From: Deinococcus grandis
GTDB lineage: Bacteria > Deinococcota > Deinococci > Deinococcales > Deinococcaceae
NCBI RefSeq assembly: GCF_001485435.1
Contig: NZ_BCMS01000001.1
Coordinates: forward strand, 2,055,501 to 2,119,500
Direction: 5' to 3'
Length of the DNA: 64,000 nt
The notes under the pieces are model-generated. The model did not search any database. It saw only the letters and a list, made by a program, of their open reading frames with translations, and was not told where the DNA came from. Both the position numbers and the translations under genes were made by a program. This document shows positions 31,704 to 47,800 of the stretch, piece by piece (position 1 is the stretch's first letter; each line of letters starts with the position of its first letter).

Positions 31704-32240
31704 TCACGACCAGCCCATCCGCTCGCGCAGGGCCGTGATCTGCGCCACGTGATGCCGCCCGTGCCACGCGTACATCGCCAGCAGCGTATCCACGCTGTAC
31801 GTGCGGCCCTGCGCCGGGTGCGTCCAGGGCCGCGCCCAGTCGTCGCCCTGCGGGTCCAGGGACGCGAACAGCATCCCCAGGCGCGAGTGCAGCGCGTCGA
31901 TGAGGTTCAGGCTCACCTCCGGCACCAGCTCGTGGTCGGCCAGGGTCGCCCAGCGGTCCTCCTCGTACGGCTTGACCACCGGGTTGTCCTCGGTCAGCGC
32001 CAGCTTCAGGCGGATGAAGGCGTTCATGTGGCTCTCGGCGACGTGATGCACGACCTGCCGCACCGTCCAGCCTCCCTCGCGGTACGGGGTGGCCAGCTGC
32101 GCCTCCGAGAGGCCCTGCACCGCCTCGAACAGGTCCGCGGGCAGCGCGAACACCTGCCCCAGCGCCTCCACCCGCCCGGTCGGCGTGAGAGTCAGGGGCG
32201 TGGGCATCGGCCCGATCGGGTAGCGCGGGTCAGCCGTCAC
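31704..32240 (-). CDS. DinB/YfiT-type putative metal-dependent hydrolase
   Basis: A 178-residue DinB-superfamily four-helix protein very like Bacillus YfiT: RYPIGPM at the start, LATPYREGGWTVRQVVHHVAES (first His), MNAFIRLKLALTEDNP, and MYAWHGRHHVAQITALRERMGW at the end. Three histidines form the metal site. YfiT relatives act as thiol-dependent S-transferases in bacillithiol-producing bacteria, and Deinococcus makes bacillithiol. A GTG start is chosen since it overlaps the MazG stop (GTGA) and matches the family N terminus. Confidence 0.85.
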   Translation of the reverse strand: MTADPRYPIGPMPTPLTLTPTGRVEALGQVFALPADLFEAVQGLSEAQLATPYREGGWTVRQVVHHVAESHMNAFIRLKLALTEDNPVVKPYEEDRWATLADHELVPEVSLNLIDALHSRLGMLFASLDPQGDDWARPWTHPAQGRTYSVDTLLAMYAWHGRHHVAQITALRERMGWS

Positions 32241-32602
32241 AGCGCACCCTCCTCGGCGGCGCGGTCCGCCGCTTCCTGAGGAGCGTCCTTCTTCGTCCAG
32301 CGGGTCGCGTCGCGCCGCTCGATCTTCGCCATCATCCGCTCGAAGCCGCGCTCCAGATCCAGACCTCGCTCGTTGGCCATGCAGATCGTCACGAACAGCA
32401 GGTCCGCGAGTTCCATCTCCAGATCCCCGGCGTCCTCGCCCGCCTTCGGCGTCTTGCCGTTCTGATGCGCGATGACGCGGGCGATCTCGCCGGTCTCCTC
32501 GGTCAGGCGGGCCAGCATCAGCAGCGGCGGGAAGTACCCCTCCTCGAACTGGGAGATGAAGGCGTCCACCCGTGCACTCGCTTCCTGAAAGGTGAGGCTC
32601 AT
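32237..32602 (-). CDS. MazG-like nucleotide pyrophosphohydrolase
   Basis: A 121-residue all-alpha NTP pyrophosphatase of the single-domain MazG/YpjD kind: LTEETGEIARVI gives the ExxE pair and ELADLLFVTICMAN the ExxD-type second pair of Mg ligands. It removes pyrophosphate from non-canonical or excess dNTPs. It is the first gene of a three-gene set with YfiT and Nudix proteins, driven by a -10 box seven bases before the ATG. Confidence 0.9.
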   Translation of the reverse strand: MSLTFQEASARVDAFISQFEEGYFPPLLMLARLTEETGEIARVIAHQNGKTPKAGEDAGDLEMELADLLFVTICMANERGLDLERGFERMMAKIERRDATRWTKKDAPQEAADRAAEEGAL

Positions 32603-32609
32603 GCGGCCC

Positions 32610-32615
32610 AGCATA
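32610..32615 (-). promoter_or_regulatory. -10 box of the MazG operon
   Basis: TATGCT on the minus strand with seven bases to the ATG. Leaderless layout. Confidence 0.5.
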
Positions 32616-32681
32616 CGGCGCGCGCCGCACGCCACCGGGGGCCACCCCCCATGGAAGCGGCCCCCGGCACGTCGGCGGCGG

Positions 32682-33170
32682 TCAGCGGATGTACAGGTAG
32701 GTTTCCTGCACGTCGCGGTCCTGCACGGCGTACGGCTGGAGGTACGCAGTGCTCGTGGCGTTCCAGCGGCCCTCGTCGTACGTGCCGCGCAGCACCAGAT
32801 CACTGGTGGGCCGCACGCGGGTGAAGATCGCACGGACGCGCTGCAGGCCGCGCGGGGTGGAGACGTTGTACGTCACGCCGTCCTGCGCGCGGGGGAACAC
32901 GGTCGTCCCGGCAGGCACGTACACGTTGCGCACGATGGTGCTGGCCTCGCTGCCCTGCAGAGCGATCAGGGTGACGTACCCGGCCGCGCGGGTGCTCACC
33001 ACGAAGCGCACCGATTCGCCCACGGCGTAGGTGCTGCCCTCGCCCCGGTCAGGGCGCAGGGACGTGATCAGGTTGCTGCCCGACCCCTGGAGACCCAGGT
33101 TGGGACGGACGGTGACGGAGCAGGCGCTGAGGCCCAGGGCCAGGGTGCCGAGCAGAAGTGCAGTGCGCAT
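32682..33170 (-). CDS. DUF4384-type lipoprotein
   Basis: A 162-residue lipoprotein with a signal ending LSAC (Cys 17). The body matches DUF4384: YAVGESVRFVVSTRAAGYVTLIAL, then NVYVPAGTTVFP and a C-terminal beta-rich part ending ETYLYIR. Function is unknown; such domains are found on cell-surface proteins. TAGGGT lies six bases before the ATG (33177-33182), another leaderless layout. Divergent from ftsH. Confidence 0.75.
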   Translation of the reverse strand: MRTALLLGTLALGLSACSVTVRPNLGLQGSGSNLITSLRPDRGEGSTYAVGESVRFVVSTRAAGYVTLIALQGSEASTIVRNVYVPAGTTVFPRAQDGVTYNVSTPRGLQRVRAIFTRVRPTSDLVLRGTYDEGRWNATSTAYLQPYAVQDRDVQETYLYIR

Positions 33171-33330
33171 GTCCTCACCCTATGACGCGAAACTGACCGG
33201 AAGCTGAGTGCCGCTTTCACACAGCGCCGTGATCCGGCGCGCTGAGCCTGTTCTGACTCCCGGCCCTGCTCCGGCCTGCCCCCGTCCGGTTCAGTGCGCC
33301 TGTCCACCAAGTTCAGGGCTCACTCGGGCG

Positions 33331-33336
33331 TAGGAT
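33331..33336 (+). promoter_or_regulatory. -10 box of ftsH
   Basis: TAGGAT with five bases to the ATG at 33342. No Shine-Dalgarno is present. Confidence 0.45.
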
Positions 33337-33341
33337 GCAGC

Positions 33342-35165
<1,824 letters not shown>

Positions 35166-35765
35166 GGTCGTAACGGCTAAGCCTGTTTGGCAGTGACGTC
35201 GTGGGGCTGCGCCTGGCGGCGGGCCTCCCCACCCCCCAGCCCCCTACCCCAGGGGGGCAGGGGGAGCGGTCGCTGCGCTCGGCAGGTATTTCTCCGGCTT
35301 TCTGGGTGGGTGACTGGTGGGTTCGGCCACGTATGGGTCTGCAGACCTCCGGTGTCGCTGCGGGCGCCCCGCGCGCTGCGCGCACGACGGGCTCGGTTGC
35401 CACGACGATGGGTTGGCCCCACATCGTGGTGCGACCCAGAAGGTTCTACTTTTTGGGCTTCTGCCAGAGCGGTCTTTTGAAAGTCGATCAGCGGCGCGAA
35501 GCGTCCCACTGATCACCTGATCGCAGATCACCACCGGCCGTCGTGCGCGCAGCGCGCGGGCCTTGCGGGGGGCGGAGGATGGCGTCGAGGCCAGACCCGT
35601 CACCGCCCCACACAAACACGCCGCACGAGTAAAAACTCTTGCCCAGTGCCAACGTAAGCCCCCCCTGCCCCTCTGGGGTAGGGGGCTGGGGGGTGGGGCA
35701 GCCCGCCGCAGGCGCAACCATTCAAACAGGGAGGCCCACCGCCAGGCGCCCCCTCCCAACCTCTT
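35166..35765. repeat. Gene-free region of nested inverted repeats
   Basis: Outer arms at 35209-35267 and 35658-35715 are inverted copies of each other, nearly identical over about 58 bases (core CCCCAGCCCCCTACCCCAG). Inner arms at 35368-35390 and 35538-35560 are a perfect 23-base inverted repeat and are themselves palindromic (GCGCGCTGCGCGC). The 150-base centre holds smaller hairpins such as TGATCACCTGATCGCAGATC near 35510-35530. Short frames here have no RBS, no bias and no motif. It lies between the converging ftsH and mfd genes. Confidence 0.85.
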
Positions 35766-38909
<3,144 letters not shown>

Positions 38910-38915
38910 CGGAAG

Positions 38916-38921
38916 AGTGTA
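38916..38921 (-). promoter_or_regulatory. -10 box of mfd
   Basis: TACACT, six bases, then the GTG start. Leaderless layout. Confidence 0.55.
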
Positions 38922-38972
38922 CGCGCCCCCCGCACCGGAAACAGAGAGCGAAAAGACTTAGCGAAGGACCGC

Positions 38973-39344
38973 TCAGCGCCGCACGGTCTTGCAGCCGGTC
39001 AGCAGGCTCTTCGTGGTGGTCGTGCTGTTCCCGGTGAAGGTGCTGAGTTCCGCCGTGCCCTGGTGTTCCCACCATTGCAGGCCGCCGCGCGCGCCGGCGG
39101 GGCCGTTCAGACTGGCGTAGCGGGCGCCGCTGGCGCTGATGGCCTGCGCCAGCCCGTACTTCTGGCCCTTCCAGTCCAGCACGGCGAACATGGGCTGATC
39201 CCCGAACTGCACGTAGTACACGCTGACTTTCTGCCCGCCCGTGCAGGCGTACTGGTAGACGCGGTAGTTGACCTGCACGGGCGGCGTCGCGGCGCCCGCC
39301 ACGCCCAGTAGCAGTCCAGCGGCGGTCAAGATCACTCGTTTCAT
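38973..39344 (-). CDS. MliC-like secreted protein
   Basis: A 123-residue exported protein. The signal peptide is MKRVILTAAGLLLGVAGA. The rest looks like MliC, an inhibitor of C-type lysozyme: YACTGGQKVSVYY, ARYAS, LQWWEHQGTAELSTF and a terminal Cys (TGC) that could bridge to the first. Assignment rests on motif order, not on alignment. The start at 39344 is backed by TACCGT seven bases upstream; an ATG 36 bases further up is less likely because it would precede the signal peptide. Confidence 0.65.
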   Translation of the reverse strand: MKRVILTAAGLLLGVAGAATPPVQVNYRVYQYACTGGQKVSVYYVQFGDQPMFAVLDWKGQKYGLAQAISASGARYASLNGPAGARGGLQWWEHQGTAELSTFTGNSTTTTKSLLTGCKTVRR

Positions 39345-39351
39345 CCTTTCC

Positions 39352-39357
39352 ACGGTA
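39352..39357 (-). promoter_or_regulatory. -10 box of the MliC-like gene
   Basis: TACCGT, seven bases, ATG. Decides the start codon. Confidence 0.5.
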
Positions 39358-39406
39358 GCCGGTGCCCATGAACACTTCACGAGGGCCGGATGACAACCTC
39401 CCGGTG

Positions 39407-39412
39407 TAGGCT
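39407..39412 (+). promoter_or_regulatory. -10 box of the DUF1345 gene
   Basis: TAGGCT, six bases, ATG at 39419. Confidence 0.5.
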
Positions 39413-39418
39413 CCGCGC

Positions 39419-40075
39419 ATGACCCTGAACGCCCGGCCGCCCCATCACGCGGCCCGCCGCCTGCTCATCGGGCTCGTGTTGGGCGTGCTGGTGGGCCTCG
39501 CCACGCCCCACGTGTGGCCGCCGGAGGCGCGGATCCTGCTGGGCTGGGTGGCGTTCACGCTGACCGTGATGGCGCAACTGTGGCCTCTCATGATGCGCGC
39601 GGGGCCCGCCCGGACGCGGGAACTCGCCACGCGCGAGGACGACAGCCGGGCGCTGGCCGGGACGATCACCATGACGGCTGCCCTGGTGAGCCTGATCGGC
39701 GTGGTGTTCCTGCTGTCCGACGCGCACGACGCCAGGGGCACCCGGGAGCTGCTCCTGACGGCGCTGGCGGTGGGGACGGTCGCCACGAGCTGGCTGCTCG
39801 TGCAGACCGAGTACACCCTGCATTACGCGCGCCGCTACTACCGGGACGGACGCGGCGTGCTGTTCCCTCACGGGGAGAGCAACCTGGAGGAGCCCACGTA
39901 CTGGGATTTCGCGTACCTGAGCGTCACGATCGGCATGACGTATCAGGTGAGCGACACGAACCTGAACACCCGCGCCATGCGGCGCCTGCTGCTGGGGCAC
40001 GCGCTGCTGTCGTTCGTGTTCGGCACGGTGATCATCGCGGTGACGATCAACGGCGTGGCGGGCCTGATCCAGTAG
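39419..40075 (+). CDS. DUF1345 membrane protein
   Basis: A 218-residue protein with about five helices (roughly 13-30, 38-57, 80-100, 108-127 and 190-213). The DUF1345 signature YWDFAYLSVTIGMTYQVSDT is at about 160-179, with TEYTLHYARRYY before it. The family has no established function. It is followed closely by another leaderless gene on the same strand. Confidence 0.85.
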   Translation: MTLNARPPHHAARRLLIGLVLGVLVGLATPHVWPPEARILLGWVAFTLTVMAQLWPLMMRAGPARTRELATREDDSRALAGTITMTAALVSLIGVVFLLSDAHDARGTRELLLTALAVGTVATSWLLVQTEYTLHYARRYYRDGRGVLFPHGESNLEEPTYWDFAYLSVTIGMTYQVSDTNLNTRAMRRLLLGHALLSFVFGTVIIAVTINGVAGLIQ

Positions 40076-40083
40076 CCGGGGCG

Positions 40084-40089
40084 TACAGT
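40084..40089 (+). promoter_or_regulatory. -10 box of a small secreted-protein gene
   Basis: TACAGT, six bases, ATG at 40096. Confidence 0.5.
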
Positions 40090-40095
40090 CTGGGC

Positions 40096-40635
40096 ATGCT
40101 GCCTCTGATGCTGTCCGGTCTGCTGCTCGCCGCGCCCGTGTCCGTCAGCCGGACACCGGTCCTGCTGGAGGGTGCCCGTTCGGCGGCCACCGTTCCGGCG
40201 GAAGGGGGTGGGGTGATCGTGCCGATCGATAGTGAACTGGACGTGCTCCTGTCGGGCGACCGGGGGCAGGTGACGCGGGTGGTGCTGGCGTTCGACACGC
40301 AGAGTCCGTCGTATCCGTACGCGCTGCCGGACCTGGGCAGTCGCCTGGGACGACTGGCGCGCAAGTACGCCACCCGCTGCTTCGGGTTGCCCGCCGGGGA
40401 CCGCAAGGTGCTGGGGGAACGGATCTGGCAGGCGTTGCGAAACCCGGACACGGACTTCCCGGAGTTCTGGTCGTACGGTCCTCTGACGGTCGAGGTCGCG
40501 GCGATGGTCGAGGGTGGGTACTCCCGCACGCTGGGCGACTCGGGGGTGGTGGATGTCCCGCCGGAGGTGAGCGTGCGCGTGATCCTGGAACGGCCAGCGG
40601 CACCCGGCTGGGTGCCCGGATGCCGCTGGCCCTGA
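40096..40635 (+). CDS. Unknown exported protein
   Basis: A 179-residue protein with an N-terminal signal (LPLMLSGLLLAAPVSVS). The mature part is predicted mixed alpha/beta with VTRVVLAFDTQSPSYPYALPD and a C-terminal VSVRVILERP strand. It has one Cys near the middle (ATRCFG) and one near the end. I recognise no family. The leaderless promoter and codon bias support a real gene. Confidence 0.6.
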   Translation: MLPLMLSGLLLAAPVSVSRTPVLLEGARSAATVPAEGGGVIVPIDSELDVLLSGDRGQVTRVVLAFDTQSPSYPYALPDLGSRLGRLARKYATRCFGLPAGDRKVLGERIWQALRNPDTDFPEFWSYGPLTVEVAAMVEGGYSRTLGDSGVVDVPPEVSVRVILERPAAPGWVPGCRWP

Positions 40636-40642
40636 ATCGGAT

Positions 40643-41437
40643 TTAACCGAGGCGTTCGATGGCGCGGGCGGCGAGGACGTCCACGAGGTGCGCGCGGTAC
40701 TCGGCGCTGGCGAAGCGGTCCCCGAGCAGGTCGCCCGCGTCGACCAGTCCGGTGGGGACGGCCTGGGAGCCGTTCACGGCGTCCTCCAGCTTGTTCAGGC
40801 GGTGCGCTTTCTCGGCCGCGCCGGTGTACGCGGCCCGCACGCTGCCGTCCGCGTGCCGGACCACGGCGACGCCCACGACGGCGTAGTGGCTGGCGGGGTG
40901 GCGGAACTTCTCGTACGCGCTGGCCTGGCTGGTCGCGGGAATGCGGATGTGCGTCAGGAGTTCACCGGGCTGCACGGCACTCTCGAACATGCCCTGGAAC
41001 ATGTCGTCGGCGTGCACGGTGCGCTCCCTGCCGGGGCCGCGGATGACGAATTCCACGCCCAGCGCCAGCGCGGCGGCGGGGTAGTCGGCGCTGGGGTCGG
41101 CGTGCGCCAGACTGCCGCCGATGGTGCCGCGGTTGCGGACCATCGGGTCGCCGACCCAGCCCGCCACTTCCGGGAACAGCGGCAGCTCGCTGCGTAGCAC
41201 GTCCGCGTGCGTGGTCATCGCGCCGACCACCCAGTGGTCCCCGTCCCGCCGGATGCCTTTCATCTCCTGGATGCCCCAGATGTCCAGCAGCGCGGGCGGC
41301 TGCGCCAGCCGGAGCTTCATGGCGGGCAGCAGGCTGTGCCCCCCCGCGATGACCTTCAGGTCAGGATTCTCGGCAAGTGCGGCGAGGGCCTGATCGACAC
41401 TCTCGGCCTTGTGGTACTCGAAACTGGCTGGATACAT
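40643..41437 (-). CDS. Molybdenum hydroxylase FAD-binding medium subunit (CoxM type)
   Basis: A 264-residue flavoprotein subunit of the xanthine dehydrogenase/CO dehydrogenase family. FAD motifs AGGHSLLPAMKLRLAQP (about 31-47) and TIGGSLAHADPSADYPAA (about 103-120) are complete. It passes electrons from the iron-sulfur subunit to an acceptor. RBS GGAGGG before the ATG at 41437; the upstream part of the frame is not used. It is third in the order small, large, medium. Confidence 0.9.
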   Translation of the reverse strand: MYPASFEYHKAESVDQALAALAENPDLKVIAGGHSLLPAMKLRLAQPPALLDIWGIQEMKGIRRDGDHWVVGAMTTHADVLRSELPLFPEVAGWVGDPMVRNRGTIGGSLAHADPSADYPAAALALGVEFVIRGPGRERTVHADDMFQGMFESAVQPGELLTHIRIPATSQASAYEKFRHPASHYAVVGVAVVRHADGSVRAAYTGAAEKAHRLNKLEDAVNGSQAVPTGLVDAGDLLGDRFASAEYRAHLVDVLAARAIERLG

Positions 41438-41469
41438 GAATCCCTCCGGGATGGGGTTGATGGGTGAAG

Positions 41470-41515
41470 GTTGAAAGGTGATGGGCGGCGGTTCTATCAA
41501 CCATCAACTTTCAAC
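41470..41515 (-). other. Intercistronic hairpin between large and medium subunit genes
   Basis: A 15-base stem (GTTGAAAGTTGATGG with CCATCACCTTTCAAC, one mismatch) around a 16-base loop, lying between the large-subunit stop and the medium-subunit start. It may tune relative expression or mRNA stability; AT-richer than its surroundings. Confidence 0.6.
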
Positions 41516-41525
41516 TGTTAACGCT

Positions 41526-43916
<2,391 letters not shown>

Positions 43917-44039
43917 GGGGTGATGCCTCCCTGGGCTGTGGAGAAGGGCAAAAAATCTGAGGGGCCAGGCGTCTGAAGGTCTGAGTGGGTCAGCGGAGTC
44001 CGGTTCTGGACGCCGTGACCGTTCGACCCTCGACCCAGG

Positions 44040-44525
<486 letters not shown>

Positions 44526-44659
44526 GCGGGCCTCCCACGGGCGGGGTGGAATGAAGGGGTTCCAGAGGGGTGGAAGCTGAGTTGTCTGACCGTCCCCATC
44601 TAAACACATTAAGGTTGGAAAAGGGTGCGCGGGCACTCCCGGCGCCCCGCCCCGAACGG

Positions 44660-44851
44660 TCATACGGGGTCCGCCGGGTTCGTCGACACCCCGGAAGGGC
44701 ACCGGCTGGGCACCGGGTCGGCACCTGGTCGGCACTGGGGGGCCGAGTCCACGCCCGGAACCAGGTTCTCCCCTGCCCGTTCTGCGGCGCCGCTCTGCGA
44801 GTCGGCTCGGGCTGAACGTTCGTGCACCGCCTTCAACCGGAGTCGGGATCA
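44660..44851 (-). repeat. Dispersed stem-loop repeat, copy D
   Basis: Read on the minus strand: starts at the TGA stop of the VWA gene, then ACTCCGGTTGAAGG, CAGCCCGAGCCGACTCGCAG, GAACCTGGTTCCGGGCGTGG, a long stem region, GTCGACGAACCCGG and CCGTATGA. It fills most of the 320-base gap before the molybdenum hydroxylase genes. The rest of the gap (44526-44659) has only an AT-rich patch near 44600-44620 that may hold the promoter. Confidence 0.7.
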
Positions 44852-47800
44852 GGTGGTGGGCTGCGGGGCCGCGCGGCGCGACCGGACGGCCCGGCGCACC
44901 AGGGCGGTCAGGAAGCACGCCAGGGCCGCGAGGGTCAGCGCGGGCCACAGCGGCTGCCACGCGGCGCGGCCCGGGCCGCCGGTCGGCCACGCGCCGGTCA
45001 GGTCGGCGGGCAGCGCGTCCGGCGGGGGGACTTCCAGCGCGGCGGGGCCGAGGCGGTACAGGCCGGGCGTGGGGGCGGGCAGCCGGGCCTCGAACACGCC
45101 GTCCGGGCGGGGCGTGAGCCGCAGGGGTGCCGCGCCGTCCGGGCCGAGCAGCGTGACCTGCGCCGTGGGGGCCTGGACGCGCAGGTCGGCACCCACGAGC
45201 GTCAGGGGCACCGGGCCGGTGGGCAGCAGCGGCGGGCCGCGCAGCAGCGGGGCGAGCCGGGCGGGACCGCCCGCGTCCCCGAACAGCGAGGCCGGGTTCA
45301 CGGCGAGCGCGGTGACGCGCCCCAGGCCCACGCGCCACGCGGCGCCCAGCGGCGCGGCGCGGTCGTCGCCGCCCAGGTCCAGGCGGCCCAGGGGGGTCGC
45401 GCCGCCTTTCAGGGTGGTGCGGACGGCCGCGCGGACGGTCAGGGGGGCCGCGCCGGGCCAGCGGGCCGCGAAGGTGCCCTGGCGCGCGGCGGGGCGGCCC
45501 TGCGCGAGCGTGTCGCGCGCCAGCAGGCTGGGCACGTCCCGCCAGTCGGTCGCCTGCGCGAACTGCCCGCCGCCCCACTCGGCCACGCGGCGCAGCAGCG
45601 GCACGTGCATCCCGGCCCCCACCGTGACCGCGCTGACGGTGATGCCGGTGGCGCGGATGCGGCGGATCTGGCGTTCGTACTCGTCAGGGCTGAAGATCCC
45701 GCCGTCCACGCCGTCGGTCAGGAGCAGCAGGTGCCGCCTGGGGGCGTCCGATCCCGCGAGTTCCTTCAGGGCGGCGTCCAGCGCGCGCTTGACGACGGTG
45801 CCGCCCTCGGCCTCGATGCGGGCGACGCCCTGTTCGATGGCCGCCTGACGGCTGGCGGGGCCCAGCGGCACGGCGACCTTCGGGGCCGAGTCGAAGGCGA
45901 TGACGGTCACGTCGCTCTGCGGGGCCAGCAGTCGCGCAGAGCCGAGCGCAGCGGCCTTGATCAGGTCGAGTTTCGTGACGCCGCCGGACACGACCTCGTT
46001 CATGCTGCCGCTCTTGTCCAGGACCAGTGCCAGGGCCAGCCGGGGCTGGTCGCGCGGCACGCGGCCAGACAGCGGCGAGAGGGTCTCCAGGGGCGTGCCC
46101 ACGTACCCGCCCGGCCCGAAGGCCTGCCGGTCCCCGGCGATGAACAGGTGCGCTCCGTCCCGCACGGCGCGGTCGAGTGCCGAGCGCAGGTCCGCGCCGA
46201 GGTCGGCGGCGGGGGTGTCCACCAGCGCGATCTGGCGCGCGCGGCGGATCTGCGCGGCACCGAGGTCCGCGGGGCTGACGGGCGTGACGCTCAGCCCCTG
46301 CACGGCCAGGGCGCGGGTCAGGGTGTCCCGCGCCGCGCCGGGCGGGGCGATCAGCAGCGCGGCTGTGGGGGCGTCCCGGCGCACGGCCGCCTGCCGGGTC
46401 ACGGGGGGCACGCCGGGGGCCTGAACCTCGACCGTGTAGGTGTCCAGCGCCGTGGTGGGGGCGGGCAGCGGCAGGGTCAGGCGGGTCAGGCCCGGCTGGA
46501 CCTGTACCGAGCCGCGCTGCACGGCCCTCCCCTGCTGCCGCACCGTGAGCTGCACCTCGCCAGCCCGCGCGGCCTGGAGGCTCAGCGTGGCGGGCACCGG
46601 CTGCCCGGCGGGTGCCCCGGCGGGCACGTCCAGGACCGGGGCGGCCAGCGCGGGTCCGGCGGCGGTTCCAGGGGTGGTTCCGGCAGCAGTGCCGGCAGTG
46701 GGGCCGAGTTGGACCGCGTGTCCCTGGTCGTGCAGGCGCGCCAGGGTGTCGGGCACCGTGCCGGAGACGCGCCAGCCGGGGCCGGTCACGCGCAGCGGCG
46801 CGCCGGGCGCGCGGGCCGCCGCGTCGGCCAGGGCGGCGTCCAGATCGCCGCCGCCCGCCAGGGTGACCGGGGCGGGGGCAGGCTGGGGTCGCTGCAGGCC
46901 GGGGTTCAGGGCCGCCAGCAGCAGCAGCGCCGCCGCGAGCGCCTGCCACGGCCACCAGCGCCGCCCGGCGGGGGTGCGCCACGCGCCGGGCCGCCGCAGG
47001 CTCCCCTCGTCCCGGACGCGCAGGGCGCCCTCGGTCACGACGGCCAGCAGGGCCAGCAGCACCAGGGCGCGCCAGGGTTCCAATCGCCAGTGGTCCAGGC
47101 GAGGGGCGAGGGCGCGGCGGGCGGCGTCCGGGGTGGCGCCCGCCGGGGCGCGCAGGTCGCCGTCCGTGCCCTGGGCCTGCACGGCCAGCGGCTGACCGTC
47201 GAGCAGGGCCACGCCCGCGCGGGCCGGAACGAACGCGCCCCACACGCGGCGCGGCGGCAGGCCACCCTCGCGCAGGGCGTGCGGGCCGGGCGGCTGGGCG
47301 CAGGGGCGGCCGACCGTGCAGGGCGTCGGGACCTGGGCTCCCGCGTCGGGCCGGGCGCGTGCGGCCAGCGTGGCGAGCAGCACCGGGAAGGCGGGTGTGT
47401 CGGTCCACGCGCCGACCGGGGGCAGGGCAGCGCGCCAGATCTCGCCGTCCGGGGTGGTCTCGCGGGTCAGGAGGGGGCCGCGCGTGCCGCTCAGGACCGC
47501 CTGCGCGCCGGGGCGGGCGGGCAGGGTCACGGCGCGCAGGTCGCCCAGCGCGGCCCAGAGGACGGTCTGCCCGACCGGGTCGGTCTGCGCCCAGGCCAGC
47601 ACGTGATCCGGGGCGGCGCGGGCGGGGTCGGCATTCAGGTCCAGCCGGAGGGGCGCGGGTGAGGCCAGCGCCCGGTCCGGCCCGATTGCCGGGTCGATGA
47701 CGATCAGCAGGTCCGCCGGGTCGCCCGTGCCGGTCTGGAGGCGCGCGGCAGGCAGGGCCTTCAGGGCGCGGGCCAGCGGCGAGCCGGGCGCCAGCGGTCC

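Noticed and set aside
35187..35760. Short frames in the ftsH-mfd gap considered as genes
   Set aside because: They overlap inverted repeat arms on both strands, with no ribosome binding site, promoter rule or protein motif.
44526..44848. CRISPR-like or tandem repeat array in the GGCACCGGGTCGGCACC region
   Set aside because: Only short irregular near-repeats (GGCAC with variable spacing) that form the stem region of dispersed repeat copy D.
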